From Christensenella intestinihominis (lineage in GTDB: Bacteria; Bacillota; Clostridia; Christensenellales; Christensenellaceae): a stretch of DNA of 64,000 bases. Positions 43,138 through 53,477 of the stretch are shown here, one piece after another. The position numbers were made by a program, and so were the translations under genes. The DNA is taken from the NCBI RefSeq assembly GCF_001678845.1, contig NZ_MAIQ01000001.1:395146-459145 (forward strand). The letters run 5' to 3'. The notes under the pieces are model-generated. The model saw only the letters and a program-made list of their open reading frames with translations. It was not told where the DNA came from and ran no database searches. Numbering within the stretch: position 1 is the first letter of the stretch; the number at the start of each line of letters is the position of its first letter.

Positions 43138-43159
43138 ATGGAAAGACACCTCCAAAAAT

Positions 43160-43189
43160 AAAAAATAGGCGGTCATGATTGCCACCTAT
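43160..43189 (-). terminator. Terminator of the guaB-larE-guaA operon
   Basis: An 8-bp stem ATAGGTGG/CCGCCTAT (one G-U) is followed by a U-rich tail on the minus transcript. Confidence 0.8.
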
Positions 43190-43259
43190 CTTTTGAATTT
43201 TGATGCGATTCCCACTCAAACGCCGTCTGGCTCAAACCCGTATGGTTAAGCCAAAAACC

Positions 43260-44792
43260 TTACTCCCACTCGATTGTGGCGGGCGGCTTGCTCGTGATGT
43301 CGTACACAATCCTGTTGATATGCCCCACCTCGTTGATAATGCGGTTACTAACGGTTCCCAGCACATCGTACGGGATGCGCGCCCAGTCCGCCGTCATCGC
43401 GTCCACGCTGGTCACGCCCCTGAGGGCGACCGTATAGTCGTAGGTCCGTTCGTCGCCCATCACACCCACGGAGCGCATATCCGTCAGCACCGCAAAATAC
43501 TGCCAGATTTTCTCGTCCAGCCCCGCCTTTGCAATTTCGTCACGGAAGATGAAATCCACGTCGCGCAAAAGGTCGAGCTTCTCTTTCGTAATTTCACCAA
43601 TCACGCGGATCGCAAGCCCCGGACCGGGGAACGGCTGCCGCCATACCATATGGCGCGGGAGGCCGAGTTCTTCTCCCAGTTCGCGCACCTCATCCTTGAA
43701 CAGTTCGCGCAGCGGCTCGATAATCTCGTCAAAATCCACATGATCCGGCAAACCGCCTACATTATGATGGCTCTTGATCAGCGCCGCGTCTCCTACGCCG
43801 CTCTCCACAACATCCGGATAAATCGTTCCCTGGGCAAGAAAATGTACCTTTCCGATCTTCTTCGCCTCTTCCTCAAATACGCGGATAAATTCTTCGCCAA
43901 TAATTTTTCGTTTCTTTTCAGGCTCCGTCACGCCTGCCAGCTTTTCAAGGAAACGTTTTTCCGCTTTCACATGGACAAGATTCATATCAAACTGCTTTTT
44001 GAAAACCTCTTCCACTTCTTCCGGCTCATATTTCCGCATCATCCCGGTGTCAACAAACACACATGTCAGGTTTTTCCCGATCGCCTTGTGCAGCAGCACC
44101 GCGCAAACGGAGCTGTCCACTCCGCCCGACAGCGCCAAAAGCACTTTTTTGTCCCCTACTTTTTCGCGAATTTCTTCAATTGACTGTTTTGCATAATCAT
44201 TCATATCCCAATCCCCTTTTGCTCCGCATATATCGAACAAAAAATGCTCCAATACGCTTTGCCCTTTAACCGTATGCTGAACCTCCGGGTGAAATTGTAC
44301 CCCGAAGATTTTTTTCTCACGGCTTCCAAACGCCGCCACCGGGCAGGAATTTGTTGTTGCCAGAATGTCAAACCCCTTCGGCGCCCGATCAATATAGTCC
44401 ATATGGCTCATCCAGCATACCGATTCACGATCCATATCCTGCAGTAAAACGCTCGACGTGTCATATTGGATTTCCGTCTTTCCATACTCCCCCGCCGGCG
44501 CGGAAGCGACGTGCCCGCCAAGCTTCATACTGATAAGCTGGCTTCCATAACAAATACCGAGAATCGGAACTCCAAGCCCGAGTATCCTTTCATCACAGAC
44601 CGGCGCTCCTTCCTCATATACGCTTTTGGGGCCTCCTGTGAATATAATTCCAATCGGATTTTTTTCCTGGATACGGCGGACGTCCGTGTTATACGGTACC
44701 AGCTCCGCATATACGTGGGCTTCCCGTACGCGGCGCGCAATCAGCTGATTATACTGCCCGCCAAAATCCACCACAATAATTGTTTCCCTCAT
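43260..44792 (-). CDS. guaA: GMP synthase (glutamine-hydrolysing)
   Basis: Converts XMP to GMP. 510 residues: class I glutamine amidotransferase (about 1-190; catalytic Cys in ILGICYGSQ, His/Glu in FHPEVQHT), PP-loop ATPase ([15 protein letters not shown]) and the C-terminal dimerisation domain ending PPATIEWE. The ATG at 44792 overlaps the stop of the larE-like gene (ATGA). Confidence 0.97.
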   Translation of the reverse strand: MRETIIVVDFGGQYNQLIARRVREAHVYAELVPYNTDVRRIQEKNPIGIIFTGGPKSVYEEGAPVCDERILGLGVPILGICYGSQLISMKLGGHVASAPAGEYGKTEIQYDTSSVLLQDMDRESVCWMSHMDYIDRAPKGFDILATTNSCPVAAFGSREKKIFGVQFHPEVQHTVKGQSVLEHFLFDICGAKGDWDMNDYAKQSIEEIREKVGDKKVLLALSGGVDSSVCAVLLHKAIGKNLTCVFVDTGMMRKYEPEEVEEVFKKQFDMNLVHVKAEKRFLEKLAGVTEPEKKRKIIGEEFIRVFEEEAKKIGKVHFLAQGTIYPDVVESGVGDAALIKSHHNVGGLPDHVDFDEIIEPLRELFKDEVRELGEELGLPRHMVWRQPFPGPGLAIRVIGEITKEKLDLLRDVDFIFRDEIAKAGLDEKIWQYFAVLTDMRSVGVMGDERTYDYTVALRGVTSVDAMTADWARIPYDVLGTVSNRIINEVGHINRIVYDITSKPPATIEWE

Positions 44793-45568
44793 GAATGTAA
44801 TTTCTCTCCAATCTCCTCCGAAAAAGCAAACCTGATATCCTTTGCGCCGCCTTTCTGGAGCTCGGCGCAAATGCTTTCCCGATCCGGTTTCGATATATCT
44901 TTTTTAGTATATACTACAATATTCCAATTTGCAAAATGCACAAAACGTTCCTTGCCAGCAAACCTTCGCACCGTTTTCTCCGCCTGTTCGACAAAATCGA
45001 GTTTTTCTGCCGTCAACGGCTCGCCGGGCGCAAAGCGGTTCGCCAGGCAGGCGGCAGGTTCGTGGATATAATAGCCCCTGCCAATCGCCGATAGCATATC
45101 GCAAATATCCTCCCGCCCGAAGCCAAGCTCTGCAAAAGGGCTTTTGCACGCAAGTCCGGCAACGCCCTGCCTGCTATCCACACATCCGGGGGCGCCGCCG
45201 CACCGGCCGTCCAGCAGCACTTCTGCGCCCAGATTCTTGGCAGCCCTTGCCAGCCCTTCCGATAAAAGCCGTCGGCATGCCTCGCAACGGCCGGCCCCAT
45301 TCCGTTCGATTTCCGCTTCCTGCAATATATAGACCGGAATCCGTGCATCGTTCAGCTTATAATCGTCCAATACCTCATGGACGCGGTAGAGCTCTTCCTG
45401 CGTAAAAAATGCGGCGTTTGCGGTAAGCGCCCAGACGTTTTTCCCATGCGCTTCCTGTGCCGCACAAAGCAGCAGTGACGAATTCGTTCCTCCCGAAAAC
45501 GCCACCGCCACATCGTTGCATTCATAAATGAACCGGACCAGCCTGCTGAATTTCTCCTGTGCCGTCAT
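44789..45568 (-). CDS. larE: LarE-like PP-loop sulfur transferase
   Basis: A 259-residue member of the LarE family, whose well-studied member uses ATP and a sacrificial Cys to add sulfur to the nickel-pincer cofactor precursor. Visible: PP-loop [13 protein letters not shown] (25-30 SGGTNS, where SGGxDS is usual), a [10 protein letters not shown] pair of Cys, [13 protein letters not shown] and [13 protein letters not shown]. Asn replaces the common PP-loop Asp. It sits between guaB and guaA, with overlap to guaA and 3 bases from guaB. No larA, larB or larC is in the window, so a different sulfur acceptor is possible. Confidence 0.8.
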   Translation of the reverse strand: MTAQEKFSRLVRFIYECNDVAVAFSGGTNSSLLLCAAQEAHGKNVWALTANAAFFTQEELYRVHEVLDDYKLNDARIPVYILQEAEIERNGAGRCEACRRLLSEGLARAAKNLGAEVLLDGRCGGAPGCVDSRQGVAGLACKSPFAELGFGREDICDMLSAIGRGYYIHEPAACLANRFAPGEPLTAEKLDFVEQAEKTVRRFAGKERFVHFANWNIVVYTKKDISKPDRESICAELQKGGAKDIRFAFSEEIGEKLHS

Positions 45569-45571
45569 CGG

Positions 45572-47044
<1,473 letters not shown>

Positions 47045-47061
47045 TCATAAAATTATTTTTG

Positions 47062-47081
47062 CACCATGCAGGGGCATGGTG
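47062..47081. repeat. Inverted repeat upstream of guaB
   Basis: CACCATGC/GCATGGTG with a 4-base loop, about 40 bases before the guaB start. No U tract on either side, so it is more likely an operator or leader hairpin than a terminator. Confidence 0.45.
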
Positions 47082-47122
47082 TAACGTACGATTTTACCGG
47101 CAACAAAAAAACGCGCGCTGCC

Positions 47123-48211
47123 CTACGGCTGCGGCGTATTTTCCCCGTCTTCCGGTTGCTCCTTCTTTTCTTCTTCCTCGAGCGCATGCTGGTGCTCCCT
47201 TTTGAGAACCATCCAATTAATCGATCCGACAACAAAAGCCAATACCAGCACAAGGATCGCGCCCGTAAATTCACGCTCCGCAAAAAGAACGGCCGAAATT
47301 GCAAGGAGCGCGGATATCGCATACAAAAGGGTAACGGACTGTTTCTGGTTAAGCCCCATGTCAACCAGCCTGTGATGCAGGTGCTTCCTGTCCGCATGGA
47401 ACGGATGCTGCCCCTTCAAAAGGCGGCGCAGGATGGCAAACGCCGTATCCACAATCGGCAGGCCAAGCACAAGGAACGGAATGCCAAAGGATACGACGGC
47501 ATTGACCTTGAAGAAACCTTGAATTGAAATGGCCGACAGCACAAAGCCGAGGAACATCGCGCCCGCATCCCCCATAAAGATTTTAGCGGGGTTCAGGTTG
47601 TACGGCAAAAAACCAAGGCACGCGCCCGCGAGTACGGCCGCCACAATCGTAACCGTCGGATTCCCGGCAGACAGCAGGGATACCGCAAGCAAGGCAAAAG
47701 ATGAAATCGCGACGATACCGCAGGCAAGGCCATCCAGTCCGTCGATCAGGTTGATCGTATTGGTAATTGCAACAATCCACAGCACCGTAATCGGGATTGC
47801 CCAATTCCCGAAATAAATAATCTGGTCAAATAATGTCACGCGGGTAATCAGCACGCCGGAAAAACACACCACCAGCGCCGCGCAAACCTGCCCCAAAAGC
47901 TTAATATACGGCTTCAGGTCATAGATATCGTCCAGTATCCCGAGGATAATAATCATCAGCGCGCCGATAAGGAGCCCTATGAAGGAAGAATCCATATCCA
48001 CAAACGCAAGCATTCCAAAAGCAAAAGCGACAAATATAGCAAGCCCCCCCATGGTTGGAATCGGCTTGCTATGCATACGTCTTTCATCTTTGGGGACATC
48101 AACCGCCCCCACCTTAATCGCAAGTTTACGGACAAGCGGCGTCGTCGTATACGTCACGAAAAACGTAAACAACAATGCGATAACAATCAAAATGCCCGAA
48201 CGTACATCCAT
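47123..48211 (-). CDS. tagO: Undecaprenyl-phosphate N-acetylglucosaminyl 1-phosphate transferase (TagO/WecA/MraY family)
   Basis: Starts synthesis of a cell-wall or surface glycan by moving GlcNAc-1-P to undecaprenyl phosphate. 362 residues, about 10-11 membrane helices. Motifs: KDERRMHSKPIPTMGGLAI, GILDDIYDL, NLIDGLDGLACG, MGDAGAMFLG and HADRKHLHHRLVDMG. The acidic, Gln/Pro-rich C-tail (EEEEKKEQPEDG) is cytoplasmic. The promoter lies in the end of clpC. Distinguishing tagO from wecA is not possible here. Confidence 0.9.
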   Translation of the reverse strand: MDVRSGILIVIALLFTFFVTYTTTPLVRKLAIKVGAVDVPKDERRMHSKPIPTMGGLAIFVAFAFGMLAFVDMDSSFIGLLIGALMIIILGILDDIYDLKPYIKLLGQVCAALVVCFSGVLITRVTLFDQIIYFGNWAIPITVLWIVAITNTINLIDGLDGLACGIVAISSFALLAVSLLSAGNPTVTIVAAVLAGACLGFLPYNLNPAKIFMGDAGAMFLGFVLSAISIQGFFKVNAVVSFGIPFLVLGLPIVDTAFAILRRLLKGQHPFHADRKHLHHRLVDMGLNQKQSVTLLYAISALLAISAVLFAEREFTGAILVLVLAFVVGSINWMVLKREHQHALEEEEKKEQPEDGENTPQP

Positions 48212-48300
48212 AATAGAACGTTTCCTCTTTTCGACCCGTAAACTATGAGCAAATATCACAAGAGCGGCAAATTATCTTTGCCGCACTTGCGCTTTGCTAC

Positions 48301-48329
48301 ATTATATCAATTTTCCTTTTTAAATGCAA
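48301..48329 (-). promoter_or_regulatory. Promoter of the tagO-like gene
   Basis: TTGCAT (48329-48324), a 17-base spacer and TATAAT (48306-48301), overlapping the end of clpC. A perfect hairpin GCGGCAAA/TTTGCCGC lies in the leader (about 48270-48290). Confidence 0.75.
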
Positions 48330-50736
48330 CATCTCCGTTTTCTACAAACATTTTGACTTTATCGCCAATGTTGATCTTTCCTGCGAGTATTTCCTCGGAA
48401 AGCTTGTCTTCCACGGTCTGCTGGATCATCCTGCGCAGCGGACGCGCGCCATACTGGTCGCTCATGCCGTCCTTTGCCATCAGTCTCGCCGCATCCTTGG
48501 TGTACGTAAGGTCGATTTCCCTGTCATGCAGCCTCCTGATAACGCTGTTCAGCATCAATTCGGCAATCTGCTGCGTATCTTTTTCCGTCAGCTTGTGGAA
48601 CACGATAATGTCGTCGATCCTGTTGATGAACTCGGGACGGAAGGTGTTTTTCAGAGCTTCCATCATACGTTCCTTCATCTCATCGTATTCTTTGAGCTGT
48701 TCCATATCGCCTTCGTTTTCCTTGCCGAAGCCGATTTTGTTCGCCGCGATTTCATGCGCGCCCACGTTGGACGTCATAATAATAATCGTGTTTTTGAAGT
48801 CCACCGTGCGGCCCTTGGAATCCGTAAGGCGTCCGTCCTCCAGAACCTGGAGCAGGATATTGAACACATCCGGATGCGCCTTCTCGATTTCGTCGAACAG
48901 AATGACCGAGTACGGCTTGGTACGGACGGCCTGCGTCAGCTGGCCGCCTTCGTCATAGCCAACATATCCCGGAGGTGAACCAACCAGCTTCGATACGGAG
49001 TGTTTCTCCATATATTCCGACATATCGAGGCGGATCATCGCGTTTTCGTCGCCGAACATTGCGGCGGCAAGCGCCTTGGTCAGCTCGGTTTTGCCTACGC
49101 CCGTGGGTCCGAGGAAGATGAACGAGCCAATCGGCCTCGCCGGGTCCTTCAGCCCTGCCCTTGCGCGGCGGATTGCCTTTGCAACGGCGGATACCGCTTC
49201 ATCCTGGCCAATCACACGCTCGTGCAGCATATCTTCCAGCGCCAAGAGTTTTTTACTCTCGTCCTCCGTCAGCTTGCTGACCGGAACATGCGTCCAGCTT
49301 GAAATAATTTGCGCAATATCTTCCTCCGTTACAACGCCTTTTTCCTTCGCGACAGCCTTGCGCCATTCCTCCGAGCAATGCTCGATATCGCGTTTGATAT
49401 CCGCTTCCTGGTCTCTCAGCTTCGCAGCTTTTTCAAAGTCTTCATGCGCGATTGCGCTCTCCTTCTCCTTGCCGATTCCTTCCAGCTTCTCTTCCAGCTC
49501 CCGCAGGTCCGGCGGAGAGGTAAACATCGAAATCCTTACCTTGGAAGCCGCCTCGTCAATCAGGTCGATTGCCTTATCCGGCAGGAACCTGTCCATAATA
49601 TACCTCGTGGAAAGGTCGACAGCCGCTTTAAGCGCTTCGTCTGTAATCGTCACCTTGTGATGCGCTTCATACCTGTCACGCAGCCCCTCCAGAATCTGCA
49701 ATGCTTCCTCCGGGGTCGGTTCGCCGACATTCACCGGCTGGAACCGCCGCTCAAGGGCCGCATCCTTTTCAATATGCTTCCGGTATTCGTCAATTGTGGT
49801 TGCGCCGATCACCTGGATTTCGCCGCGTGCAAGCATCGGCTTCAGGATGTTCGCCGCATCCATCGCGCCTTCCGCCGCGCCGGCGCCAATCAGCGTGTGG
49901 AGCTCGTCGATGAACAGGATAACGTCCCCCGCCTTCTTAAGCTCGTCAAGCGCATCCTTCAGGCGTTCTTCAAATTCGCCGCGGAACTTGGAACCCGCCA
50001 GCATTCCCGCAAGGTCAAGCATCACAACACGCTTGTTTTTCAGCATATCAGGAATGTTGCCTTCCACAATCTTCTCGGCCAGGCCTTCCGCAATGGCAGA
50101 TTTGCCAACGCCCGGCTCGCCGATCAAAACAGGATTGTTTTTCGTACGGCGGCTTAATATCTGGATAATCCGTTCGATTTCTTCCGAGCGTCCGATCACG
50201 GGATCAAGCTCCCCGTTCTTAGCCGCAAGCGTAAGGTCGCGGCCAAATTTATCGAGCTTCGGCGTGGATGATTTCGGGTTTTCGTCGCCGCTCACCGGCG
50301 CGCCCTGGGCAACGGCAAGGATTTCCTGCTGCATTGCCGCCATATCCGCTCCGAGGTCATGCAGCATACGGAATCCCATGCTCTCGCGTTCGTTGATAAT
50401 TGCGAGCAGCATATGCTCCGTCCCGATAAAATTCTGTCCGAGCTGCCGTGAAAATGCTACGCTCATCTCAATTATTTTTTTGGTCCTCGGCGTGTAACCG
50501 ATTACCTGCGGATTCCCGTATCCTCCATCGGTTGAAACAGAGCGGATGTATTCAGCCGCCTTGTCCGCGTTAATGTCCTGCTTTCCCAAAATTTCCGAAG
50601 CGGTTCCACCCTCCAGAATCAGGCCGAGAAGCAGGTGTTCCGTTCCCACATAATTTTCACCCATGCTGGCGGCAAACTGCGCCGCCTGGTTGACGGCCTC
50701 CTGCGCACCCGCAGTAAATCTTGACATATTGTCCAT
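48307..50736 (-). CDS. clpC: ATP-dependent Clp protease ATPase ClpC
   Basis: Hsp100 unfoldase that feeds ClpP. 809 residues: two Clp_N repeats (about 1-145), D1 AAA+ with GEPGVGKSAIAEG, a UVR motif (FEKAAKLRDQEADIK), D2 AAA+ with GPTGVGKTEL, and the ClpB D2-small domain. Last gene of ctsR-mcsA-clpC. GGGAGG lies six bases before the first of two ATGs (50736, 50727). Confidence 0.97.
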   Translation of the reverse strand: MDNMSRFTAGAQEAVNQAAQFAASMGENYVGTEHLLLGLILEGGTASEILGKQDINADKAAEYIRSVSTDGGYGNPQVIGYTPRTKKIIEMSVAFSRQLGQNFIGTEHMLLAIINERESMGFRMLHDLGADMAAMQQEILAVAQGAPVSGDENPKSSTPKLDKFGRDLTLAAKNGELDPVIGRSEEIERIIQILSRRTKNNPVLIGEPGVGKSAIAEGLAEKIVEGNIPDMLKNKRVVMLDLAGMLAGSKFRGEFEERLKDALDELKKAGDVILFIDELHTLIGAGAAEGAMDAANILKPMLARGEIQVIGATTIDEYRKHIEKDAALERRFQPVNVGEPTPEEALQILEGLRDRYEAHHKVTITDEALKAAVDLSTRYIMDRFLPDKAIDLIDEAASKVRISMFTSPPDLRELEEKLEGIGKEKESAIAHEDFEKAAKLRDQEADIKRDIEHCSEEWRKAVAKEKGVVTEEDIAQIISSWTHVPVSKLTEDESKKLLALEDMLHERVIGQDEAVSAVAKAIRRARAGLKDPARPIGSFIFLGPTGVGKTELTKALAAAMFGDENAMIRLDMSEYMEKHSVSKLVGSPPGYVGYDEGGQLTQAVRTKPYSVILFDEIEKAHPDVFNILLQVLEDGRLTDSKGRTVDFKNTIIIMTSNVGAHEIAANKIGFGKENEGDMEQLKEYDEMKERMMEALKNTFRPEFINRIDDIIVFHKLTEKDTQQIAELMLNSVIRRLHDREIDLTYTKDAARLMAKDGMSDQYGARPLRRMIQQTVEDKLSEEILAGKINIGDKVKMFVENGDVAFKKEN

Positions 50737-50871
50737 ATTGTCCTCCCTTTAACCTTCACATATAAGCCTGTAAAGGCTGCCGCTGTTCCGGCGAGCGGCG
50801 CGCCCATTCTTTCTTTTACTAACGGCTTCTCTTGGCTATAATGTAACCGTGATTTTCTTTGCTAAAACAAC

Positions 50872-51342
50872 TTAAGCCGTTTCATTGCCTTTCTCTTTTT
50901 CCTTTTTTATCAAGTCGCGTATTTCCGCGGCTTTTTCATAATTTTCATCTTTGATTGCCTGGTTAAGCTGCGCTTTCAGGTCTCCTTTTTCCTCCGCCTT
51001 TTCCCGCGGCTCCTGTTTTTGTGGGGCCACATTGATTTTCGGAAGTTCGATCCCGCTTTCAAACGGTTGGTCAACGCCCATAAATTCTGCGCTATAGCGG
51101 TCATTTCCGGTATTCGGAAGCTGCGGGGCCACATCAAACATATTTCCTATCCGCCTCGAACCACGCTTAAGCAGGCTGGTCGCAAACAGGTCATTGAAAA
51201 AATTATCCATGGAGAAGGCGTTCATCAAGCCTTCCTCTTCCCGTGCGCAGGCCTCGCATAAATTCCTTTCCGTGGTTACGCCATTAATACTCTGTTTGAT
51301 ATGAACATTTGCTTCCCTCTGTTTACATTTATCACATAACAT
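50872..51342 (-). CDS. mcsA: McsA-like zinc-finger/UVR protein
   Basis: Adaptor and modulator of CtsR. 156 residues: an N-terminal zinc finger with two CxxC pairs (CDKCKQ and CEACAR), a variable middle, and a C-terminal UVR motif (LNQAIKDENYEKAAEIRDLI). Only one zinc-finger unit is seen. It follows ctsR after one base. No mcsB arginine kinase gene follows; the next gene is clpC after 135 bases, which hold no recognisable gene. Confidence 0.9.
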   Translation of the reverse strand: MLCDKCKQREANVHIKQSINGVTTERNLCEACAREEEGLMNAFSMDNFFNDLFATSLLKRGSRRIGNMFDVAPQLPNTGNDRYSAEFMGVDQPFESGIELPKINVAPQKQEPREKAEEKGDLKAQLNQAIKDENYEKAAEIRDLIKKEKEKGNETA

Positions 51343-51343
51343 A

Positions 51344-51811
51344 TTATTCGTCCTCCTTTAATAGAACAGAAGTCAAAATCTCTCTTAAGATCGAACTCCT
51401 CAGTTCATCCCTTTGTTCCGGCGCGGCAAGAAGCGCCCTGTCTGAAATCGCCGCAAGCAGCACATTTTTCATTCCGTTTCCAATGAAACCGGTCTGTACA
51501 AGTCCTTCAATCAACTCTGCCGCCTGCCGCATATTGATTCCATGCTTCAGGTTTTGCTCGATCACCTGTGAAACATAATCACATTTATCAATGTTCAAAC
51601 GTATCACCCGGATATATCCGCCCCCGCCCCTTCGGGATTGGGTGATATATCCCCGGTTTGGGGAAAACCTTGTCGTCAGCACATAATTGATTTGCGATGG
51701 CGCACAATTGAATTTCTGGGCCAGTTCATTTCGCTGAAGCTCCGCCATGCCGTCCGCTTCCGTCATCATGTCCTTGATGAAATCTTCAATATGGTCGCTT
51801 AAAATCGACAT
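51344..51811 (-). CDS. ctsR: Transcriptional repressor CtsR
   Basis: Dimeric heat-shock repressor of clp genes. 155 residues; N-terminal winged helix with FNCAPSQINYVLTTRF and the tetra-Gly beta wing RRGGGGYIRVIRL that senses temperature in Bacillus CtsR. AGGAGG precedes the ATG. It should repress its own operon through the box at 51828-51844. Confidence 0.96.
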   Translation of the reverse strand: MSILSDHIEDFIKDMMTEADGMAELQRNELAQKFNCAPSQINYVLTTRFSPNRGYITQSRRGGGGYIRVIRLNIDKCDYVSQVIEQNLKHGINMRQAAELIEGLVQTGFIGNGMKNVLLAAISDRALLAAPEQRDELRSSILREILTSVLLKEDE

Positions 51812-51827
51812 CCCTCGGCCTCCTATC

Positions 51828-51844
51828 TTTGACTTTCTTTGACC
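51828..51844 (-). promoter_or_regulatory. CtsR operator
   Basis: The direct heptad repeat GGTCAAAGAAAGTCAAA (minus strand) matches the CtsR consensus and lies just downstream of the predicted transcription start. Confidence 0.92.
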
Positions 51845-51853
51845 TTCATTTTA

Positions 51854-51881
51854 ATTATAACCGAAAACAAATTGAAGTAAA
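51854..51881 (-). promoter_or_regulatory. Promoter of the ctsR-mcsA-clpC operon
   Basis: TTTACT (51881-51876), a 16-base spacer and TATAAT (51859-51854). Confidence 0.7.
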
Positions 51882-51889
51882 CAGTTTTT

Positions 51890-53371
51890 TCAAATAATTT
51901 TTGATAATTCTTCGGGAATTTGACCTTTGATTTTCGTTTGGTCATAATCTTTTCGCAGGGCTGCAAAAAATGCTTCCTGCACGGTCGCCGTTAAATATTT
52001 TTTCGCATATTCAATCAAGGCGACAAACTGATTTTTCGCGCTTAACGGGCGCGATGCATAGTCTTCCTGCTCGCAAAAAGCGTACAGGCGTTCGTAAAGC
52101 TCAAACGGTTCCAAAATTTGATTTTTTGTCAGGTAATCGAGGCCATGCCTTGCCCTGCCCGTATTGTAATATCGGTTCAGGAGGCCTTCGACACCCTTTA
52201 AAAACAGCAATTCTTCCGCCGAAATATCATTCGTGCGAATGACTTCGTAGGGTGCATAACTCCTGTAAATAATCCCGTATTTTTCCGCCTTCCGCCGCAG
52301 GCCGGTTCCCGGAAGCAGCTTTAAAAAGCCAAGCTGCAGCGCATCCGGATAAAGTTCATATATATCGTTGAATGAAGTCCTGAAACTGTTTAGGCCTTCA
52401 TAAGGCAGCCCCGCAATCAAATCAAGATGAAGATGGATATTTCCCTGCTCCAGAATCGCGCGTGCATTCCTTTTTAGTTTTTCCAGGTCCATCCGGCGCA
52501 TAACCGCCTCAAGCGTACGTGTATTTGTTGTCTGTACTCCTGCCTCAAGCTGGATTTTTCCTTCCGGCGCACAGCGCAGCAGGGAAAGCATCTCTTCATC
52601 CATCAGGTCCAGGGCGACTTCAAAATGGAAACATGTATTTCCCGTTTTCTTCAGGACAAACCGTACGATCTCCCTGGCCCGCGCCCGGTTTGCGTTAAAG
52701 GTACGGTCCGTGAACTTAACAAGCTTTACATCCCGCTCCACAAACTCGTTGATTTCACGTTTAACCTGGTCAAGCGGTTTTTCGCGCACGGTCCCTCCCA
52801 GGCTTCCGGACATACAATAGGCGCAGGAAAACGGGCAGCCCCGGGACGACTCGTAATAATAAATTTTGTTCCCGTCATACCGGTCCCCCGCCGAAAACGG
52901 GCCGGGCAGCAACTGCATATTATTTACAAGCCGGTATTCCCCATTTCCGGCAAGCTGGCCGGCCTCCCGATACAGCACTCCCCGTATATTGCCGGCGTTC
53001 CCCCGTTCGATCCCGCCGAGCAGTTCTTTCAGGCTTTCCTCCGCTTCACCGCACACCACGTAGTCTGCATACCGGCTTTCCAGCATATCTTCCGCGCAAA
53101 AGGAAGCTTCCGGCCCTCCCATGATCACAATCACTCCGGGGCGGGACTTTTTAAGGTCTTCCGCAATACGGAGCACATGCCCTATATTCCAAATGTAGCA
53201 GGAAAAGGCGACAATCTCCGCTTGATATGAAAGGATGCTGCGTAAAATGTCGTGGCTGTCCTGGTTGATATTAAATTCCATAAAGGGCACGGCGCTTGCC
53301 GCCGAAAGGGATCGAACTGCCGGATTGGTATGCACATAACTCGAATTTACGGCGACCAGGAGCGCTCTCAT
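51890..53371 (-). CDS. B12-binding-domain radical SAM protein (BchE/elongator-like DUF4080 group)
   Basis: A 493-residue radical SAM enzyme. An N-terminal cobalamin-binding-like domain (about 1-145; PGVIVIMGGPEASF) is followed by the radical SAM barrel (about 165-370) with the [4Fe-4S] motif CPFSCAYCMSGSLGG. A helical C-terminal region follows. The DxHxxG cobalamin ligand motif is not seen, so cobalamin binding may be base-off without His, or absent. Substrate unknown. GGAGG lies before the ATG at 53371. Confidence 0.88.
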   Translation of the reverse strand: MRALLVAVNSSYVHTNPAVRSLSAASAVPFMEFNINQDSHDILRSILSYQAEIVAFSCYIWNIGHVLRIAEDLKKSRPGVIVIMGGPEASFCAEDMLESRYADYVVCGEAEESLKELLGGIERGNAGNIRGVLYREAGQLAGNGEYRLVNNMQLLPGPFSAGDRYDGNKIYYYESSRGCPFSCAYCMSGSLGGTVREKPLDQVKREINEFVERDVKLVKFTDRTFNANRARAREIVRFVLKKTGNTCFHFEVALDLMDEEMLSLLRCAPEGKIQLEAGVQTTNTRTLEAVMRRMDLEKLKRNARAILEQGNIHLHLDLIAGLPYEGLNSFRTSFNDIYELYPDALQLGFLKLLPGTGLRRKAEKYGIIYRSYAPYEVIRTNDISAEELLFLKGVEGLLNRYYNTGRARHGLDYLTKNQILEPFELYERLYAFCEQEDYASRPLSAKNQFVALIEYAKKYLTATVQEAFFAALRKDYDQTKIKGQIPEELSKII

Positions 53372-53417
53372 CTTTTTCCTCCAATTTATTTCCATATCCT
53401 GTTTAACCGGCATAATA

Positions 53418-53476
53418 AAAAAAGCCGCCCGTTATGCCCTTCCCTGCGGGAGAAACAAAATTTCGCGGCTTTTCCA
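53418..53476 (-). terminator. Terminator of the lipoprotein gene
   Basis: An AAAAGCCGC/GCGGCTTTT outer stem with a long loop and a U tract of seven on the minus transcript. Confidence 0.6.
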
Positions 53477-53477
53477 T

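Noticed and set aside
42911-43150. Purine riboswitch before the permease
   Set aside because: The expected leader is only about 45 bases and lacks the conserved junction sequence.
50737-50871. Remnant of mcsB between mcsA and clpC
   Set aside because: 135 bases with no guanido-kinase motif in any frame.
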